64,000 bases of DNA from Darksidea phi (GCA_030770425.1 JASJFT010000096.1:62001-126000); one strand, 5' to 3'; counted from the stretch's first letter, positions 1-12,748 are shown. Notes: a model not told the origin generated them from the letters alone. Program-made: numbers and translations.

Positions 1-802
1 CGCAACCCAGCGCACCTAAGACTAACTTCGTATGCCCTTGCCTCGCGGCCACACGCAGCGAAAGCCGGATCTTCTTCTTCGTCGTATTCCGCTCACCTTC
101 CATGGCGAATTTGCCATCTTTAGAGTCTGGATGGCGGAGGCCTGCAACACTAATTACTGACGTGATGGGCAGTGTCTCGGCTGGGTTGGAAGAGTCGAGC
201 AGCTTGTGGCCTGAGGACATGGAGGTACGCATGAGCAGGACGTTGGGCGAGTAGATTGTGCTGAGAGTCGGAATGGGATAGTATGATTTGTGTAGACTGA
301 GATAGAGCGACGAGCGGTAACAGAGACATTCTTCCTGTGCGAGGGCGCCGTTTTGCCAGCCGCCGCCGGGATGGCGTTCAGAGGCTAAGTTGAGGACTGC
401 TACCGGTTTGAGGGGTTTTGCAGGCGTAGTTGTTGCGGGAATTTTACCCTTCATGTCTGGGGTGGCGGTGTTTGTGGAACTCGTGTCTCCTTTTGAGATC
501 GAAGTTGAGGTAGACTTGCTGATGGAGTTGATTGTTGTTCCGGGTTGGAGTTCAAGGGCGGTGTCGAAGGTATCCTGGTCGAGGATGCGAATGCGTGTTC
601 CTTTTTGCCCGGCCTTTTCGTCGTCTGTCGAAAGACTGAGGCCAGGGCAGTCCTTTGGATCGAGCGGCGTAGTATCCTTCAAGCTGTAGATCGAGGAGGC
701 TGTTGCATTGAAACTAGGGACCTGGGAGAGGATATCCGGTAGGATTTTGATGGTCTCGGCGGCGACCTCACGGAGCCGCATGCGTCGGTTGATACCTGAC
801 AT
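1..802 (-). CDS. Microbial-type poly(ADP-ribose) glycohydrolase (PARG) domain protein, 3' part cut by window edge
   Basis: The minus-strand frame is open from an ATG at 802-800 to the left edge, giving 267 residues without an intron or stop. Residues 139-162 carry the PARG signature: NLASERHPGGGWQNGALAQ followed by EE, that is GGG (146-148), seven residues, then QEE (156-158). This is the hallmark of the microbial-type PARG family (TIGR02452/DUF2263), whose macrodomain-like fold removes ADP-ribose from proteins. The N-terminus (RRMRLREVAAETIKIL) also fits the family's opening helix. A serine/threonine-rich stretch at about residues 85-125 lies between the N-terminal helix and the catalytic loop. 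The C-terminal part is outside the window. The gene is head-to-head with the next one. Function is from family knowledge; the sequence shows the catalytic loop intact. Confidence 0.85.
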   Translation of the reverse strand, partial: MSGINRRMRLREVAAETIKILPDILSQVPSFNATASSIYSLKDTTPLDPKDCPGLSLSTDDEKAGQKGTRIRILDQDTFDTALELQPGTTINSISKSTSTSISKGDTSSTNTATPDMKGKIPATTTPAKPLKPVAVLNLASERHPGGGWQNGALAQEECLCYRSSLYLSLHKSYYPIPTLSTIYSPNVLLMRTSMSSGHKLLDSSNPAETLPITSVISVAGLRHPDSKDGKFAMEGERNTTKKKIRLSLRVAARQGHTKLVLGALGC

Positions 803-1333
803 TGTATTATGTTGGTTGAATGGAGGCTTGGAGGTGAGGCGTGTCTGTTCGAGAGGCATTTGTGGTAGATTTATGGAGAGGAAGGAGGGAAAGCAGGAAG
901 GAAGGTCTGAAGCGCTCAGCTTATACAAACGACTGAGGTGGTTGCAAGTGATGCCATTCAGGCAGCAGTGATTGAGTCACCTAAAAAAAAGGGCTGAAAA
1001 GCGCCATAGAAACTAGCTTCAAGGCTTTTTGGCTTTTAGCTGAAATACTAAATATTCCAAGGCAGTGTGTCTAAGTCTTTGTTGCGTCCAGTGAAGGTGA
1101 AAGCCCGGTCGGCGATGTCTACTCCGGATTTCACCGAAAGGGTTCAGCCCTACGACCCGGTTATACGTCCGTGCGTAAAGCCCCACATTCGCTAAGGCGA
1201 TCAACCAGAATTGGGGAGAGCTGCATGCCACTTTCCCATCCCATCCCATCACTCCAACACAACAACATCACTTCCCCAACTATCTAACCACCTCTTACCG
1301 GCCCCATGTAATCCATCAACATCCTACTGCAAC
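803..1333. promoter_or_regulatory. Shared upstream region of two divergent genes
   Basis: The 531 bp between the divergent start codons at 802 and 1334 hold no convincing gene. A minus-strand ORF at 1019-1252 has no recognisable content. I see no clear TATA box. Confidence 0.4.
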
Positions 1334-2221
1334 ATGCCTCCCACCACGCTCTCCGCCTTCCACCCTTCGCCCAAGCGCAAGCGCGACCAGCCGCCGCCCG
1401 TCCCGCTTCTAAACACTGCTCTGCGACCAACCTCGACGCCTCCCCGTGGCAGTCCCGCGCCCGATAGCCCTAGAAATGCGGTCGCAGAGCAGTTAGGAGG
1501 CATGTCATTGATGAGTGTTTCGTCGATTCCTATGGGTCCGCTTTCACCGATTCATGAGGGGTTGCGGAAGAAGCCGAAGCTAGAGGAAGGTAGGGCGGAT
1601 AGTGGGACGTCGCTGAACCAGTATCTTGCGAGAACGCAGGAGGATGCTACGCTTGATGGACAGAATGGGGATACTGTCGCTGTTGGTGGGGTGAAGCCGT
1701 ATTCGAGGGTGATCCCGGAAACGCCTGAAGCACAACAACCCCGCATCTTCTCCGACATTTTCTCTTTTGCGCAGCAACCAACTGCTTTTGTCTCATCGTC
1801 GACGAGCGCACTGTCCCAATCGACCGCAACAATAAATCGACGCTCCAAATCAAAAGATCGCGCCGAGGAACCCTCGCAGCGGAAAAAGTCGCCATCACCC
1901 CCGCTTTCAACGCTCACGTGGCAGGACAGTGAGATCACGGGACATCTTGCCGGACCCACAACCGATCCAGACGATGATGGGACAGGCTTGAATGGGATCG
2001 GGTTCCGACCGACCCCAGCGATTGCTCAGGCGAGGGCGCAAAGGAGAAGACAGCAGGTTTTGGATTGGAAGGCAAGGGAGGCGCGCGAGGCAAGGGCGAA
2101 GCGGTCGGAAAGGCGGAGACGAGGTGTTGGAGCAACCTCATCGCGAGAAGCGACGGTTGAGAGGGAGGTCCCCCCTTTGGATCTGAATGCTAGCCGGCGC
2201 ATCGTGAAGTTTGCCGTGTAG
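1334..2221 (+). CDS. Hypothetical, mostly disordered basic protein
   Basis: A single-exon reading frame encodes 295 residues from the ATG at 1334. An in-frame ATG at 1211 would add 41 low-complexity residues, but it lies closer to the divergent PARG gene, so the downstream ATG was preferred. The N-terminus starts MPPTTLSAFHPSPKRKRDQP, with a lysine/arginine cluster resembling a nuclear localisation signal and many proline and serine residues. Residues about 245-275 are a highly charged Arg/Ala/Glu helix (QARAQRRRQQVLDWKAREAR and onward), likely coiled or nucleic-acid-contacting. I recognise no catalytic domain and cannot name a function. Composition suggests a nuclear disordered protein, which is inference. 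The gene runs toward COX20, with 331 bp between the two stop codons. Confidence 0.6.
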   Translation: MPPTTLSAFHPSPKRKRDQPPPVPLLNTALRPTSTPPRGSPAPDSPRNAVAEQLGGMSLMSVSSIPMGPLSPIHEGLRKKPKLEEGRADSGTSLNQYLARTQEDATLDGQNGDTVAVGGVKPYSRVIPETPEAQQPRIFSDIFSFAQQPTAFVSSSTSALSQSTATINRRSKSKDRAEEPSQRKKSPSPPLSTLTWQDSEITGHLAGPTTDPDDDGTGLNGIGFRPTPAIAQARAQRRRQQVLDWKAREAREARAKRSERRRRGVGATSSREATVEREVPPLDLNASRRIVKFAV

Positions 2222-2552
2222 TGGCTGGAATATGAGATTAATGCTAATGCTTGGGTGAGCACAGGCAGCTCGACGAAGGGATGAGGGTTATTCACGATGT
2301 TACGATACTACTGTTATGATATGACGGCTGGATGATATCTCTAAGATCCGGACGGTCATAGGTTTCCGAGTAAGGCGCAACGCGGACTGGGTTTCTATTT
2401 TTCTGGGCCTCGTCAGATGGTCTTGTAGCTGCTCGTCCTGGGACAATCGACGCCGTGAGAACTATGCTCATATATTACACTTCTCATACAAGGTTCCTGT
2501 ACATAGCTTTTAGCGCAATACTAATTCCTCTCTTGACCATGCCGTCCCCATT
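2222..2552. other. Convergent intergenic region
   Basis: This stretch lies between the stop codons of the hypothetical gene and COX20 and presumably holds both 3' ends. No gene is seen. Confidence 0.4.
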
Positions 2553-3295
2553 CTACCAAAACCGTAAATTCTTGTCGATCCAATAACCCCAGCTCTTCCG
2601 TCTCGCTTCTTCCCTCCGTTGCTCCTCTTCTAACCGCATCTGGTCCTCCCGAGCTTTCCGCCGAGCTTCTTTCCTGGCTTCGATGGTTGCGCGTTTCTTC
2701 TCCATCAGGTCACGGGCTTGCCGCATGCCGTCCTTTTCGCGGCTGCGGTAGTATTGGCAGATTTGGTAGTGGATGCAGGATGCAGCGCACCAGGTGGCTA
2801 CGGCGTAGTTTGAGCATATTAATACAGGCTCTGCGGAGGATTGTTAGCTCTGTTCCTCTATAGTCTTGCCTACACAGGTGCTGAGAAGAATTGAAGTCCG
2901 GCAGGATAGCTGCATGAGACTACCAGGGAACTAGATTCCATGCCGCTCTTCTTCTCGGACTTTGCGATAGCTGCACCATTATTTTGAATAGGGATCCACA
3001 TACTCCTCATAACAGCTGCTATACTCCCACCCACAAACCCAGCACCTATCCCCGTCAACTGACTATCCCTAACGCACGGTCTCTTGTAAAAGGTCAGGTA
3101 GTAGTCCGCAGGCAGATTCCGTACGACATCGATGTAGCGCGGTCCTTCGGCGTCGGGGCGCTCGCCGCCGGCTGTGTGGGCGGTGCCGCCAGGCATTATG
3201 TTGGCTGGGGCTCGAGATTCTCGGACAATTGTGGATACAGTGGGTGCTTCATCTTGGGTCGGCGGGGTGGTGGGCTTCCTTGTGTCGTCGGCCAT
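2553..3295 (-). CDS. COX20: Cytochrome c oxidase assembly protein COX20
   Basis: COX20 is an inner-membrane chaperone for cytochrome oxidase subunit 2 in the mitochondrion. Two exons are read, about 3295-2924 and 2828-2553 (215 residues). The junction could instead be 2932/2830, because a weaker donor and an earlier acceptor also keep frame. The intron carries a GCTAAC branch motif. Residues about 51-75 (RYIDVVRNLPADYYLTFYKR) are the family signature and are followed by a glycine-rich first membrane segment (QLTGIGAGFVGGSIAAVMRS). Exon 2 supplies the second segment (YAVATWCAASCIHYQICQYY) and then a long charged tail of Glu/Arg/Lys. The fungal-type proline/threonine-rich N-terminus is present. 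It is head-to-head with POL2, with 462 bp between start codons. The assignment is firm; the exact exon join is not. Confidence 0.85.
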
Positions 3296-3757
3296 TGCGG
3301 TGGTGTGTTCAAGGGAGCGAGAGGCTGGACGTCGAGGGTGTAGCCTTTAACGGTCGTCGTCCGGCGCGCCTTGCAGCAATTGGGACTTGAGTAGATGATG
3401 TCGATGTTTAGTGCCGTCTGGGGAATCAAATGTATGGGTGGAGTTAGTTGGGTGTGGTTTGATGCGTCATGGGCTGGAGTATTTTCGGTCCATATTTCTT
3501 GCCAAGCCAATAGCTCTTTTGATTGGATGAGAAGAATCAATTAACGGCAAGCCCGACGCGACACGCGAAAACGCGACCGAGCGTTCGACGCGACTTCCAG
3601 ATTTACACACGCTTTAATCTCACACGATACTGTCCACCACATACCTACGACGGTAATTCTTGATATCCGGACTTCTTTCATTCTTCGTCGCGCAAATGAT
3701 ACCCTGAGATATACAGAGAACGCTTTAATCCACCTTACCCTCCTTCTCTCACGCACC
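3296..3757. promoter_or_regulatory. Divergent promoter region COX20/POL2
   Basis: This is 462 bp between the COX20 and POL2 start codons. ORFs on the minus strand across it lack any family character and read as chance frames. Confidence 0.4.
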
Positions 3758-6700
3758 ATGGCACCTCGACGGGCAGGCCAACCCTTCCGACGGGTGGGCA
3801 AAGGCGGCAACACTTCATACGGCCCTCGAAAACCGAAAACAGTCGATGGCTCCTCCCTACGAAGTACAGAAGTCACGTCGCAGAACGAGAAGCTGGAAGC
3901 CACGCGCCTCGCGAATCGCATCGATGAATCTATGGGGTTTCCCCGCTACGAGTCCGGCAAAAAGAGAGTGGGATGGCTCTGCAACATGCACTCGACCACC
4001 GTGGAAGATGAGAATGTTCCCGGTGGAAAGGCTGGTGTGGACTACTACTTCATTGGTGAGGATGGGGACACTTTCAAGGCGACGCTGGAGTATGATCCGT
4101 ACTTCTTGCTCGCTGTGAAGAAGGGAAGAGAGGCTGAGGTAGAGGAGTGGTGTAAACGATTCTTTGAGGGGCTCATCAAGGGCATAAAGAGAGTGGAGAA
4201 GGAGGATCTGTCCATGCCGAATCATCTCACCGGGTATCGGAGAACGCTCTTGCTGCTTAGCTTTGTGAATGTGAACGATCTGCTGGCTGTGAGGAAGGGT
4301 CTGGGCCCGATCGTGGAGAAGAATAAGAAGAATGTTAATGCAATGGATACGTATGCCGAGGTGGCAAGGTTAGTACCTGTTGCACGTTCAAGAGGGAAGA
4401 TGCTGACAAATTGTAGTGCGAATGCTGGCTTTGACATCTTTGACGACGAATACGAATACGAGAAACGACCCACTACGACGATTGATGCTAGCGATTTCAT
4501 TTTAGATATCCGGGAATATGATGTTCCCTACCATGTACGAGTAGCTATCGACAAAGGTGGGTCTGAACGCTGTTCATGAGGGGATGGTACTGATGCAATT
4601 CAGATGTACGAATCGGAAAATGGTACACTGTCGAGGCAAAACACGGCGTTATCTCTTTAACCTGTATAGAAGACCGTTTAACACCTGCGGATCCTGTTGT
4701 GATGGCGTACGATATCGAGACGACAAAGCTACCGCTGAAGTTCCCCGATGCTGTAATCGACCAAATAATGATGGTCTCATACATGATTGATGGCCAGGGT
4801 TTCCTCATCACGAACCGGGAAATCGTCTCCGAAGACATCCAGGATTTTGATTACACACCAAAACCGGAATACCAGGGCCCTTTCATGATCTTCAACGAAC
4901 CAGATGAGAAGGCGCTGATAGAAAGATTCTTCGAACACATCAAGGAGGCCAAACCGACGGTCATGGTCACATACAACGGAGACTTCTTCGATTGGCCCTT
5001 CGTTGAGGCGAGAGCGAGTGTTCTAGGTATCGATATGTACCAAGAGATCGGCTTCCGGAAAAACAGCGAGGATATCTACGTCTCTAATTACTGCGCCCAT
5101 CTGGACGCCTTTGCGTGGGTCAGTCGAGACAGTTACCTTCCACAAGGTAGTCGTGGTCTCAAAGCTGTCACTATGGCCAAGCTGGGTTACGACCCGGACG
5201 AGTTGGACCCTGAGCTGATGACACCGTACGCGAGCGAACGACCTCAGACATTGGCAGAGTACTCAGTCTCCGACGCCGTTGCAACTTATTACCTGTACAT
5301 GAAATATGTTCATCCTTTTATTTTCGCTCTCTGTACAATTCTTCCGCTGGCGCCGGACGACACACTACGGAAGGGTACTGGTACCCTTTGCGAGATGTTG
5401 CTCATGGTGCAGGCGTATCAGAAGGGCATTGTGCTACCCAACAAACACCAAGCGCCAAAGGAGGCATTCTGGGACGGCCACCTGCTCGAATCTGAAACCT
5501 ACGTCGGAGGACACGTCGAAAGTATCGAAGCTGGAGTCTTCCGAAGCGACATTCCGTACAATTTCGCGATTGACACGAAAGCCATCGACGAGCTTCTTCA
5601 CGATCTCGACGCTGCGCTAAAATTCAGTATTGTGGTTGAAGAAAAGAAGAAGCTAGAGGATGTAACAAACTACGACGAAGTCAAGGCACAGATCACGGAG
5701 AAACTGATGCAGTTGAAGGAAACGCCAAATCGAAACGAGAGGCCACTCATCTACCACTTGGACGTTGCCTCTATGTACCCCAACATCATGACAACAAATC
5801 GACTTCAACCAGATTCTATGATCAAAGAGTCAGACTGCGCAGCATGTGACTTCAACCGACCAGGGAAGACGTGTGATCGAAGGATGCCGTGGGCCTGGAG
5901 AGGTGAGTTCCTGCCGGCCAAGCGGGACGAGTACAACATGATTCGACAGGCGTTGGAGAACGAGAGGTTCCCCGGACGATTTCCGAACTCACCATTGCGG
6001 ACATTCCAAGAGCTACCAGTAGATGAGCAAGCGTCGCTGGTGAAAAAGCGGTTACAAGAGTACAGCAAGAAGATCTACCACAAAATCCATGAAAGCAAGA
6101 CCATTGAGAGAGAAGCCATCATCTGTCAACGCGAGAACCCTTTTTATATCAACACTGTGCGCGACTTCCGAGATCGAAGATACGACTACAAAGGCAAACA
6201 AAAGGTCTGGAAGGGCAAGACCGAAGCTTTGAAATCTGCCGGTGCCCCGGCCGCCGAAGTCGAAGAGGCCAAGAAGATGATTGTTCTATTCGACTCTATG
6301 CAGCTAGCTCACAAGGTTATTCTGAACAGTTTCTACGGCTACGTCATGCGAAAGGGTTCGCGATGGTATTCTTTAGAAATGGCTGGAGTGACTTGCTTGA
6401 CTGGTGCGAGGATCATTCAAATTGCGCGACAGCTTGTTGAAAGGATCGGACGACCGCTGGAGCTGGATACTGATGGTATTTGGTGCATCTTACCAGCGAC
6501 CTTTCCCGAGAACTTCGCTTTTAAGTTGAACAACGGGAAGAAGATCGCGATCTCGTACCCTTGTGTCATGTTGAACCATTTAGTCCACGCGAAATTCACT
6601 AATCACCAATACGAGACTCTTGTCGATGGCGAAACTTTCCGGTACGAAAAGCATAGCGACAACTCTATCTTCTTCGAAGTCGATGGGCCGTACAAGGCTA

Positions 6701-9700
6701 TGATATTACCGACTTCTAAAGAAGAGGACAAGAACTTGAAGAAACGATATGCTGTGTTCAATCACGACGGCAGCCTGGCTGAACTAAAGGGTTTTGAAGT
6801 TAAACGACGTGGTGAATTGAAGCTTATCAAGAACTTCCAGTCTCAAATCTTCAAGTTCTTCCTTGAGGGTACAACACTCGCAGAGACATACGGAGCTGTT
6901 GCAAATGTCGCGAATCGATGGCTTGACATTCTCGACACGCGCGGAGCCACGCTAGCTGATGAGGAGCTTATGGATCTCATCGTGGAAAACAAAAGCATGA
7001 GCAAGACCCTGGAAGAGTACGGGGCCCAGAAATCAACATCTATCACCACCGCGAAACGCCTGGCCGAGTTCTTGGGCGAACAGATGATCAAAGACAAGGG
7101 CTTGAACTGCAAGTACATCATTTCAGCAAAACCAAGAAACGCGCCCGTTACTGAACGCGCCGTTCCCGTCGCCATCTTTTCGGCCGAAGATTCCGTCAAG
7201 CGGTACTTCCTTAGAAGGTGGCTGAGGGAAGACCCGAGTGACATGGATCCTCGAACTATTCTTGACTGGGATTACTACCGCGAACGCCTCGCATCTGTCA
7301 TTCAGAAGCTCATTACCATTCCTGCAGCGCTGCAAAAGGTGCGGAACCCGTGTCCTAGGGTACCGCATCCGGACTGGCTTGACCGGAAGATACGGCAGAA
7401 GGACGACAAATTCCAGCAGAGGAAAATGACGGACATGTTCGACAAGAAGGCGCTCACCGATGCAGATACGAATGTGCTGGGCAACCGGATTGCAACCGAT
7501 CTAGAAGATTATGGTGGATCCAAGCTATCGCCAAAATCGCAGGTCAAGAGGGGCGTCGTCACCAAGATGGTAACGAAGCGGAAAGAGCCTGAGCCGGCGG
7601 TGCCTGTACAGACCGATCCGTATGCCGCACTCCCCAAAATCATGCCTTCGATGACTGAAGACTATTCCGGCTGGCTTATGTATCAGAAACAAAAGTGGAA
7701 GATCCAGCGCCAAGCCCGAAAACGCCGACGACAGCTCTTCGGTGAGAAACCAGTTGATGCCTCCGACGCCATTGGCACCTTCTTCAGGAACCAGGCTGAG
7801 GTGCTTTTCATTAGCACCTGGCAGCTCATCCAGCTCCGCATGACAGATACGCCTGGAGAGGTGAAGGCTTTCGTCCTGATCGATAAGAAAATTCACGTCC
7901 TGAAGGTTATCGTACCCCGACAGATATATCTCAACTTGAGGAGCGAAGACCTACCGGATGTGTCTATCAGCGGATGCAGTGTGGAGAAGCTCGTCAATCA
8001 CACTCTTCCAAATGGACACCCATCGATACATTTGTTCAAGCTCCAAATGTCCGAGCAGAAGTATGTCCAAGAGTCGAAGAAGCTGTCCGCGCTGTTCAGT
8101 CATCCTAGCGTGGAAGGTGTCTACGAGAAGCAGGTGCCTCTGAATATCCGTGCCATCCTCGAGCTCGGGTGTATATGCACCTTCGATGAGTCACAAAAGG
8201 GCGTCTTGGGTAAGGGTTTAGAGCAAGGCTTCGATTTATCAGCTCTCCGACGAGTACCATCGCAGGAGCCGTATCTTTCGGAAGCGCCGATGAGCTACCT
8301 CTACCTCTACCATGTCAGCAGCGGAGATAGAAACATTTATGCTCTGTTCTCAACATCCAAGAACGAAGCGCACATCATCATCCAAAATAGGTCGAAAGAA
8401 ACCCAAGGTATGCCAAACGTAGATCGCATTTACAACGATGCACTACGGAGACGCTTGGAAGACAATGGTGGAGAGGCGTGGCAGGCTGCAGTGGAGTACC
8501 AGGACAACCTACACTTCCGGACCGTATCTGTAACGACGCGACGAAAGGCCTTGCTCGAGATCAGCGATGTCATCAAGAGGATGAAAGCTGATGAAGGCAG
8601 GCCAATTGTTGTCGCTATCCAATCGCCAAATCACGCCCTACTCTCTCACGATATTGTTTTGCTGAAGGAACTACCCATCTTACCACTGAAAGCAGACGAG
8701 TCAGACAAACAGCTGCCGCCTCTTGGGTGGCAATCGTTCATCGCCAAGCGCGTAGTCGGCCACTATCTCGATCTCGGGTTATGGATATCGCACCTTACAG
8801 AGCTTGCACGCTACGGCGATATTCCCCTTTGTAACTTGGAAAGCAACGATCCGCAATTTCTCATTGACGTGGCATACGCCAGGCGGCTCCAGAAAGAGCG
8901 CGTCATTCTCTGGTGGTCCGCCCAACCGAAACCAGACCATGCCGGCTACGAGAAAGACGACATCCTCGCACCCCTCGAAACTGTGGAGATGCCCTCCATA
9001 AACAACCCCGGAACCTACTCCTCCGTATGCATAGACCTCAATATCCGCCATCTCGCCATTAACACCATACTTTCATCGTCCCTCATCAACGACCTCGAAG
9101 GCTCGGACTCTTTCTCTTTCAATCCCGCCGCACCCTCGTTTACCGCGGCGAATGATGGCACAAACGTCATTTATTCTGACAATGCCTTTGCTACTGCGGG
9201 TATCACTGTGCTCCGCGAGATGGTGAAGTCGTGGTGGGGTCAAGCCGCCAAAGGTGACTACATGGCCGATGTTATGGTACAGCATCTTGTGCGGTGGGTC
9301 AGCAGCCCCGGCAGCTTCTTGTATGACCGAGCGCTGCATTATTATGTGCAGATGATGAGCAAGAAGGCGCTGCAGCAGCTTATGACGGACTTCAAACGGG
9401 TCGGATCGCACATCGTCTTCGCTTCTCCTACCCGACTACTGCTGCAAACGACAAAAGCGGAAGTCGGTAATGCGTATGCTTACGCACAGTACATTCTGAA
9501 GACCATCCAAGCGAAGCCGCTGTTCAACTTCCTTGAATTGGATATCAAAGAGTACTGGGACTATCTCGTTTGGTATGACGAGTACAACTACGGTGGCAAG
9601 GGTTGCGAAAAGGTCGTCGAAGAGGAAAATCAGACGTTAGAGAACATCATGCACTGGCAGCTTGCTACGTTTCTGCCTCAAAACTTGCAATCGCCTTTCA

Positions 9701-10545
9701 ACGACTGGATCGTGGAGTTTGTCGAGCTGATGCACGCGCGGAAACGACCTGCGCCCGGTCCGGATGGAAGTACACCAAGGCCAACACAGATACCCCTCAG
9801 GCCATTGACTTTAGATCCAAACGAGATGACGCAAATTCTACCGAAGACGTTCACGAAGCCGCTCTTCAAACAGATCTCACACCTGCTGCGGCGCCAGCAC
9901 AACGAAATACTGCACCCGGAACTCGCATCTGACTACGTCTTTCCGCAACTGCCAGGTTCTCATCTCAACCTACAAAACCCCGTCCTCCAACTCGTCAAGA
10001 GCTTGATGCAGGTGCTTAGCCTGGATCGAGCAATCACGCTCGAAGTCCGACGGCTCAGAAAAGACCTGTTAAACCTTTTTGAAATCCGCGAGTTTAGTTC
10101 AGAAGCTTCGTTCCAAAACCCCAGTGCCAGTCTCACAATCCGCAGTGTCATCTGCGACGAGTGCACATCTATCCGGGACCTTGATCTCTGCCGCGATGGC
10201 TCGCTTCTTCCACTGCCTTCCTCGACCACCGAACGCGCACCGCTGCCGAAGTGGAAATGCGACCGCTGCAACTCCGCCTACGACAACCTGCGCATCGAAG
10301 AACAGATGGTCTCAGAGGTGCAGAAACTCGTGCTTGAGTGGAGCGTACAGGATCTCAAATGCGGCAAGTGCGGACGGTTGAGGAGTAATGAGTTCATGGA
10401 ACACTGTGCTTGTGCGGGCGAGTGGGTTGCAACGAAGCAGAGAAGTGATATTAAGAGGAGGTTAAACGTGTATAGGAATGTGGCTGGGTTTTTTGGGTTG
10501 AAGATGCTGGATGCGGTGGTGCAGGAGTGTTTAGAGGGGTTCTGA
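3758..10545 (+). CDS. POL2: DNA polymerase epsilon catalytic subunit
   Basis: This is the leading-strand replicative polymerase, with 3'-5' proofreading. Three exons are read: 3758-4368, 4417-4556 and 4604-10545 (2230 residues; yeast Pol2 is 2222). The start ATG lies in a good context (ACCATGG). Exonuclease motif I is AYDIETTKLPLKF with D287 and E289. Motif II (VTYNGDFFDWPF) and motif III (YSVSDAVATYYLY) are intact. The polymerase palm has motif A DVASMYP (D637, M641), motif B KVILNSFYGY and motif C DTDG (D872, D874). These sit three residues before the yeast numbering. A Cys cluster (CAACDFNRPGKTC) after motif A fits the Fe-S site of the catalytic core. The inactive second polymerase-exonuclease half follows, then two C-terminal zinc modules (CDEC...CDRC and CGKC...CAC) that bind the accessory subunit. 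Nothing is broken. Intron 1 is 48 nt and stop-free. Confidence 0.97.
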
Positions 10546-11322
10546 ACGTCTCTCCATTCTTTGCGGCGGTTACACGGTTTGTGGGTAAACAAGGCGTTCT
10601 TGGGGTATATCATTTAGCGGCGGCTGATGGTATAACGGGTCTGGGTTGGTGGCTGTGGCGTCCTTCTGGGGGAATGACTTTCCCGACGGGCGATTTCCGA
10701 GCGTCTCTGGCGTTTAGCATACCTGACGTACTTTATCCGCGGATCCATGCGCAATATACAGATGAACCAAATGATCACGGTTGATTTTGTATTTGCGATA
10801 AAGCTATACCTTGGCCTAACTACTTCTGACACTGCATTCACTATAGCATTGCCTCTCGAAGTCTCATAACAAGCAATCAGCGAGACGAAACGTTTCCTAC
10901 CTCCTTCCGACAGTGTGGAGAAGATGTGCAGGGTGGGGTCTTAGCGGTATTGCAGCTACGCGTACGACAAAGACGGGAGATAAGAACGATGCTGGGGCAA
11001 GGCGGGGTTGGAAGCTTGGGAACATTCAGGGTTTCGAGCACGCAATCGCGGCTAGATATCACAACAGAAGAGCTATTTGCTCGTCATGGTGGAGTAGAAT
11101 GAGCTGCGTAATGATTTCGTGGTATGGTGCAGTTCGGGTAAGGGTAGTAGGGCGAAGGGTATATAAGTATTCGGGTTGTCTGCTTTATTTGATCGATAGG
11201 AGCTCCAATTGATAGCTAATTACCTCCACATATGATCCTGAGGGTCAACTGCAAACGACTTTCTTGACATCTTTACACACTACTTAATCAGTCGTCATTG
11301 TGCGGTTACTGAACATACAACA
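10546..11322. other. Intergenic region with promoter of the TauD-like gene
   Basis: No gene is supported here. A 99-residue plus-strand ORF at 10913-11212 has no recognisable features. The right end holds the TATA-like box listed separately. Confidence 0.4.
11160..11166 (+). promoter_or_regulatory. TATA-like box upstream of TauD-like gene
   Basis: The sequence TATATAA lies 157 bp upstream of the ATG at 11323 in otherwise mixed-composition DNA. Position and sequence suit a core promoter; this is inference. Confidence 0.35.
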
Positions 11323-12593
11323 ATGGCACCAGCCCTCACCACCCCCGCCCCAACAGCACCCCACTCCCTCCCTAAACCCCCTCCCTTCCAAAACCACAAA
11401 GCCCCCCGCTCCATCTACCCAGATGGCATCAAGACATCAGGCCAACATCCCCCTCTCTACGAGAAGCTGCACCCATACGAAGACTTTCCCAAAGAGATAA
11501 CCGGTCCTACCGTATGGGACGCATCCGAGTACAAGAACAACCCCGAGCGCTGGACCCATCCCTTCAGCGACGAAGAAATACAAGAAATTTCCGATGCGGC
11601 GGATAGTTTCATCGCCTCCGGCACACCACTCACCGGCATCTCGAAGGAGAATTTCAAACTACCCAAGTTCGGCAGCTTTCTAGGTACATTGCGAAAGGAG
11701 CTAATCGACGGGAAAGGATTCATTCTCTTCAAAAACCTGCCCGTGACAGAATGGCGCAACCACAAATCCGCCGTCGCTTACATGGGCCTCGGAACGCATC
11801 TCGGGTATTTCGTCAGTCAGAACTCGCGCGGCCACGTCCTGGGCCATGTCAAAGACCTCGGCGAAGATAGCAAGCAGATAGACAAAGTGCGCATCTACCG
11901 CACTAATGCGCGGCAGTTCTTCCACTCCGACGACGCCGATCTGGTGGGCTTGCTATGCATCGCGAAGGCGCTGGAGGGCGGGGAGAGCGATCTCGTTAGT
12001 AGTCACAACGTGTGGAATGCGCTGCAGAGGGAGCATCCTGATGTAGCACGGACGCTGACGGAGCCGATTTGGTATTTTGATCGCAAGGGAGAGACGAGTG
12101 TGGGGGAAGAGGAGTGGATCAAGGCGGCGGTGTTTTATCTGGAGCAAGGGGAGAATCCTAGGGTCTATTCCAAGTGAGTTGCTATCCCACTGAGTGGATG
12201 TGATGGTCATGTACTGATGAGGGGTGTAGGTGGGACCCTTACTACATTCACTCTCTGACCCGCTTCTCTGACGCGGGTATCATTCCACCCCTTTCTGAAG
12301 CCCAGAAACACGCCGCTGACGTGCTGGAAGCGACATGTCTGCATCTCAGTCTCCACATGATCCTGGACGTTGGCGACATCCAGTTTCTATCTAATAATCA
12401 CATTTTCCACGCACGAACAGCGTACAAAGACCACCCGCCGCCAGCGCCACGAAGGCACCTGATGAGGTTGTGGTTAAGTACGCCCGAGGACGAAGGCGGG
12501 TGGAAGTTGCCGTTCCACGATACAAAGGAGAAGAAACGGGGAGGGATACAGGTTAACGATACGGCGCCTGTTGCGCCGTTAGATGCGGAGTAG
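11323..12593 (+). CDS. TauD/TfdA-family Fe(II)/2-oxoglutarate dioxygenase
   Basis: Two exons, 11323-12173 and 12230-12593, encode 404 residues; the intron is GTGAGT...TGTAG. Members hydroxylate small substrates (taurine, alkylsulfonates, related acids) using Fe(II), oxygen and 2-oxoglutarate. The iron-binding pair is seen as FFHSDDADL with H201 and D203. The distal part reads NNHIFHARTAYKD, with H344 likely completing the facial triad and R346 placed to hold 2-oxoglutarate. The N-terminal 60 residues are proline-rich, as in many fungal members. There is no signal peptide, so it is probably cytosolic. The substrate cannot be told from sequence. A second, unrelated 2-oxoglutarate oxygenase lies 1.1 kb downstream on the other strand, with a weak locus between. 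Confidence 0.88.
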
Positions 12594-12748
12594 AAGAGTT
12601 CCCGGAATGTACGTAGGTTAGAGTCGAGAATATAGTAAATAGATTATAGGTGGGATAGCGTAGTGGGTGGAACGCGCTGGGAAATCTCTTCGATCGAAGA
12701 GGATTATACTAGGGGTATTAAGTCCTTCCAAACCTGCAAGAGACTGGA

